NCBI GenBank assembly: GCA_958295665.1
Contig: OY282558.1
Span: 25,047,409 to 25,111,408 of the forward strand
Reading direction: 5' to 3'
Source of the DNA: Tipula vernalis
Taxonomy: Eukaryota > Arthropoda > Insecta > Diptera > Tipulidae
DNA length: 64,000 bases
A model generated the notes under the pieces. It made no database searches. It was given only the letters and a program-made list of their open reading frames with translations, and was not told the origin of the DNA. Made by a program: the position numbers and the translations under genes. Below, piece by piece: positions 60,200-64,000 of this stretch. The stretch's first letter is position 1. Each line of letters begins with the position of its first letter.

Positions 60200-61250
60200 T
60201 TTTTTTTTTCTTTTTGGAAATCATTACCAATTCTATTAAAAATATAAGTAATACAATAAAATAAAAGATAAAACTATAATAGTACAAAAAATAGAAGCTC
60301 AATTGCTTTGTTTAGTTTCAACCATATTTTGAGAGCTTTGGAGAAAGCGGGGAACCTACTGCACACTCGTATTTCAAACGTTAAGTTGTTAAAAATAATT
60401 GGTGAAGACACATTGAAAGAACGTTTACGAAACTCTAAATTAACATTGGGGACATTCTCTATAAATTTAAAATTTAAACGAAGATTATAAGCAGCATAAT
60501 TGACAATGTTCTTTCCACTGATGAGTAAAAAAACTTTAAGAGCTTGAAAACATACATGTGTTGTAAAGGCATCATATCCAGCTCCTGAAAAATAGGCCAA
60601 GATGGTGTTTTGCAATGATTTAAAAGTCATTTATCGTAAAACATGCTTCTGTCGTGAACTTTCAGAGGATGTAAGAGAGATTTACAAGTACCGCCCCAAC
60701 ATGCTAAATCATTCAGGAGGATAAAACCAAATACAGCAAAATAAACCAATTTCAGAAGTTATAACGGACTGTCTAATCGTAAAACGTATATTTTCCTGGA
60801 AACCAATAGTATTCTTGACTTAAGGCCTTCAATGTGCGCCTTCCAGTTAAGGTTATCATCGATCGTAATTCCCATATATCTAATTTCATTAACCGAACTT
60901 ATGGTGAAGCAACCATTAGAAGCAAAAATAGGACTCTTATTACATTCTTATGTATGATAGATAATCGGAATTTGGGATCTCTGCGGCCACCCCTAAAATA
61001 CATAACGTTAGTCTTGTCGCTCAAAAGCAAATTATGGGCTTCTAACCAAGTCTCTATAGCACAACTAAGTCCTTGTCATTATCAGTTAGGTTCGCATGCT
61101 TGTTGATGCCAGCGTAAATAAATTAAAGATCATCCGCAAACGCAGTGGGGGTACCACAAAAATGTTGGCTGATCATTCCATTTATGTAAACCAGAAAGAG
61201 CAATGGCTCCAACATTGAACCTTGTGGACTCCAACTCTAGTATGCAGCTC
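60200..61250 (-). mobile_element. LINE RT fragment with poly(A) tail, minus strand
   Basis: In element orientation: LLFLVYINGM and then TAFADDL (61125-61142), the RT catalytic loop with both Asp residues kept. Then WLEAHNLLLSDKTNV-like and YIRN-like blocks broken by stops and shifts, then a 118-codon open stretch (60274-60630) ending NNLTFEIRVCSRFPAFSKAL, the usual ORF2 C-terminal type. A T-run on the plus strand (60199-60215) is its poly(A) tail. The tail abuts the DDE_Tnp_4 relic in mid-domain, so the LINE probably inserted into that gene. Confidence 0.75.
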
Positions 61251-61789
61251 CTTAAAATATCAAATGATAATGAACGGTTACCCAATAAAAAGTTGAAGTT
61301 GTAAACAATAACGGTAAACATTTAATAAACATCAATACTATATCTGTATAACCACTCAAATATACATTGAGTAAAATCCAACAGTGTAATACTATACTTT
61401 ATACCCTTACATGCCGTCATAATTTTTATGTAATTGAATGATGGTTACCTATGACTGTGAATTAATTGTAAACCGCTATCTCAATATTGTTCATGTAATT
61501 AAGTACAAATATGACCATATTATCGTAGCACAGAATCCAACCATACGACAAATGCAGCATTTGTAAGGTTTTAGTTGAACATAACTCCACTGCCAAGTAC
61601 CAAAAAATGATAACAAATGATAAAAATTTAATTGAGAACTGAAAGAAATCATACAAAAAAGGACAATATTCTGATTTGATAGTAGGTGTCAAATCGAAAA
61701 ACAAACACAATAAAAATACTAATCAAGTGATAAATAAATATAGGTTTTGTGAAGTCTCATGATATCTTTGGTGAACCGAGCACACACTT
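61251..61789. other. Non-coding spacer
   Basis: AT-rich. An open frame of 82 codons on the minus strand (61462-61710) shows no signature. Confidence 0.5.
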
Positions 61790-62070
61790 TTTGTCAGGTA
61801 TACACTCAAGATAGTATCTCGATTTTTGTATAACCTCGCTGTCAATTGCATTACAATCACTAGCTAGCTCTTTGAATTGATCTCGATTTCGACAAGTGAA
61901 CATTCTCAATTAATTCGAATCCACCGAGGTTATTCTGGGGCTGTGACAACAACAATAGCATATCCTGATAAGTCTTGAATAAATTTTGATCGGAATTTAC
62001 TGAGATGCTGTCAAGCTAGTCTAGCAGCGAGCTCCTTAACTCGAACCAAACGGCTGATGCCGTTACAGGG
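61790..62070 (-). other. GC-richer tract, possible coding relic
   Basis: This stretch is clearly less AT-rich than its surroundings. Read on the minus strand, one frame shows LDSISVNSDQNLFKTYQDML and LGGFELIENVHLSKSRSIQR between stops. I cannot assign it. It could be a TE gag fragment. Confidence 0.3.
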
Positions 62071-64000
62071 ATATACGGTTTAAACTACACACAATAATAA
62101 AACAGTTGCTAATTAATTTTAATTAATTTTTATAAATTTTCAACTAATATTTAAATAGTCAAAATATATTAAATGTGGTGGAGTGGGAATTGTTAATAAT
62201 TAATTTGCATTTATTTTAATAGGATTTTTGTCGTTTTACTCGTACATATTATATTAATATATTGAATAATTTAATATTCCCGCATTAAATTTTGTTAAAT
62301 TGGTTGGCCTAAAAATATGTTATTGGTATCAAAATATTAAGCACATTAGAATTATTGTTATGACGATTTTGTGTATTTATGTCATTAAACATATCAAACG
62401 ACCTTATTTACCCTTTTCGGGGTAAATGACTTATACCTAGTGGTTATGTTCTCTAAAAACATTTTTCTTTAACATTATAGGTTTAGGGACGACAAAGTAA
62501 TCCATCGAATATTAAATTTTATTTCAGATTGTATTATTTGACTTATTGTAGAATAAAAATTTGATTCAGATACCCTTCCTACAAGCTAAGAAATAAATTC
62601 ATACCAACACAAAAATATTTTATGATAATATTCAAAACAATCCTAAATAAACAAAAATAATAAAGAAACAACAAAATCTTCTAATATCTTATCCTATGTC
62701 AGAGAAAAGGACGATTGATGTACAAAAACATTAAACCAATTTGAAGAAATATTAAAAAAAAAAAAAAAAATCACAACTTGAAAATTTAATTAGAAACAAA
62801 CAAAACAAGGAGCAATGTAAAAAGCTTTTCAATGTCCACTTGGTTCTTTCATCGTTACACTATATACATTCATATTCTGGATAAGGAATATAAGCACAAA
62901 CAATATTTTTTGCCCTATATACCTCCTGAATGGCAACAGGTTGAATTTAATGACTTTTTCCACATAAATATTTAAATAACTTAAGTTTTCCATTTGTCCA
63001 TTGCTGTAAAACAAAAAAACATACATAACTACATACCCTTATCCAAAGGTAGTGGTAAAACAAATAAAAAAGAAAAACACAAAGTTAATAAGAAATTTTG
63101 CATCTCATTAAATTTCATAATAATAATTTAGAAAAAATAAATAAATATCAAATTAGGATTTAAATATTTTATTCATCAAAATGTAAGTGAAATTTTCCAG
63201 AGGAGTTCATACTTTAAATTAGAAAAATATTAAGTTTTTTTTTATATGTATATACTGATGTCAAACTAATGAAAGTTGCAACTTGTTCCTTCGGTTTACA
63301 TACATACATACAATCGCTTTGCATTTAAATAATCTTTAAAAGGACTTAAGCAAAAAATCTTATTTTTAAGATATAAATAAAATGAGACAAGAAGATAAAT
63401 AAATCATCTTCATAAAATTTCAATTTATACGTTGTCTTAATTTTAAAAAAATTCAGGTTGGGTCAAATGAGGATATCTTACATTTATTATAGACAACATT
63501 TGTTAGAAAAGTTCTAAGAATTTTTTATTTTTTTTGCCAAAATTTATTATTATTTCTATTCATATTTACTTCCGCTTCGTTTAAAGATTTATTGCTAATT
63601 TCTTAGTATTATTTTCGATGGTTTCGAATTTATTATGAATAGATCTCAAGTTTGTTTGAGCATCCGGAACCGACGTTTCCCGTTCTATTGAGTTTATATT
63701 TTTATAAAAATATAATGAATTATTTGAATATGTACTGAAAAGAAACGAAATTTAAAATGTGAAAAATTCATAATAAAAAATTTTATATTACTTAAGGCAC
63801 AACGTATAACTGTGTGTATAATTAAATTAGGTACAGATTCGTGTTATTTTTGTATACATTTGGGAGAGTCTTAGATAACAATTAATTTTATCGTTAAGCT
63901 ATTTTTCAAATATTAAACTTTACCTTTATTGGATTAATCTGTACCACAAAATTACTTCATGAGATATAAATTAAACTATGAACAATAATTCGTACGCACA
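62071..64000. other. Non-coding AT-rich DNA
   Basis: Nothing recognised. A and T runs (62755-62770, 63237-63244) and short open frames only. Confidence 0.6.

Overview
AT-rich nuclear DNA of an insect, most likely a higher fly (Brachycera). The evidence is the mix of transposon families (Jockey, CR1-like and RNase-H-bearing LINEs, a Tc1-type transposon, BEL/Pao, and a foldback element resembling Drosophila FB-NOF) and the long AT-rich spacers with short A/T, CA, CAA and CAT tracts. I recognise no host protein-coding gene, rRNA or tRNA. The window reads as intergenic or intronic DNA crowded with transposable elements (TEs), nearly all broken.

Layout. 1-9.2 kb: non-coding, with a 379-bp inverted-repeat element (828-1206), a small GC-rich palindrome (1265-1406) and a degenerate ACTCAAC-type repeat tract (about 4.39-5.09 kb). 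9.2-10.3 kb: 3' end of a CR1-like LINE on the minus strand. 14.5-20.8 kb: a dead Jockey LINE in which a 1406-bp gag-to-endonuclease block is present three times in tandem. 22.5-22.9 kb: a MITE. 27.2-28.1 kb: RNase H end of a LINE, then a palindromic MITE. 29.05-31.41 kb: a complete-ended Tc1-type element with TIRs of about 340 bp, an apparent spliceosomal intron inside the catalytic domain, and a 418-bp insertion. 33.4-33.8 kb: a second gag relic.

34.26-44.60 kb is the centrepiece: a 10.3-kb foldback transposon flanked by an 11-bp direct repeat. Each arm has a roughly 250-bp terminal domain and then a tandem array of 156-bp monomers (13 units on the left, 26 on the right, in opposite orientation). 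Between the arms lies one long gene that joins a Mutator-like DDE transposase domain, a Ulp1-type cysteine protease and a C-terminal PHD-like zinc finger. The gene was split near its 5' end by a 535-bp LINE insertion; removing the insertion plus one copy of its 9-bp target duplication restores the reading frame exactly.

44.9-64 kb: more relics, namely an RT fragment (44.9-45.5 kb), a BEL/Pao RT fragment (47.4-47.7 kb), a 262-bp MITE (50.5 kb), the 5' half of a CR1-like LINE (51.4-53.3 kb), an unassigned coding-like relic (53.28-53.66 kb), a (AAAAATT)n tract of about 600 bp (57.86-58.47 kb), and a DDE_Tnp_4-like transposase relic with a SWIM-like finger into which a poly(A)-tailed LINE appears to have inserted (59.36-61.25 kb).

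These genes do not form a pathway. They are independent selfish elements, some nested in others. The foldback element and the Tc1-type element carry the most informative structure.
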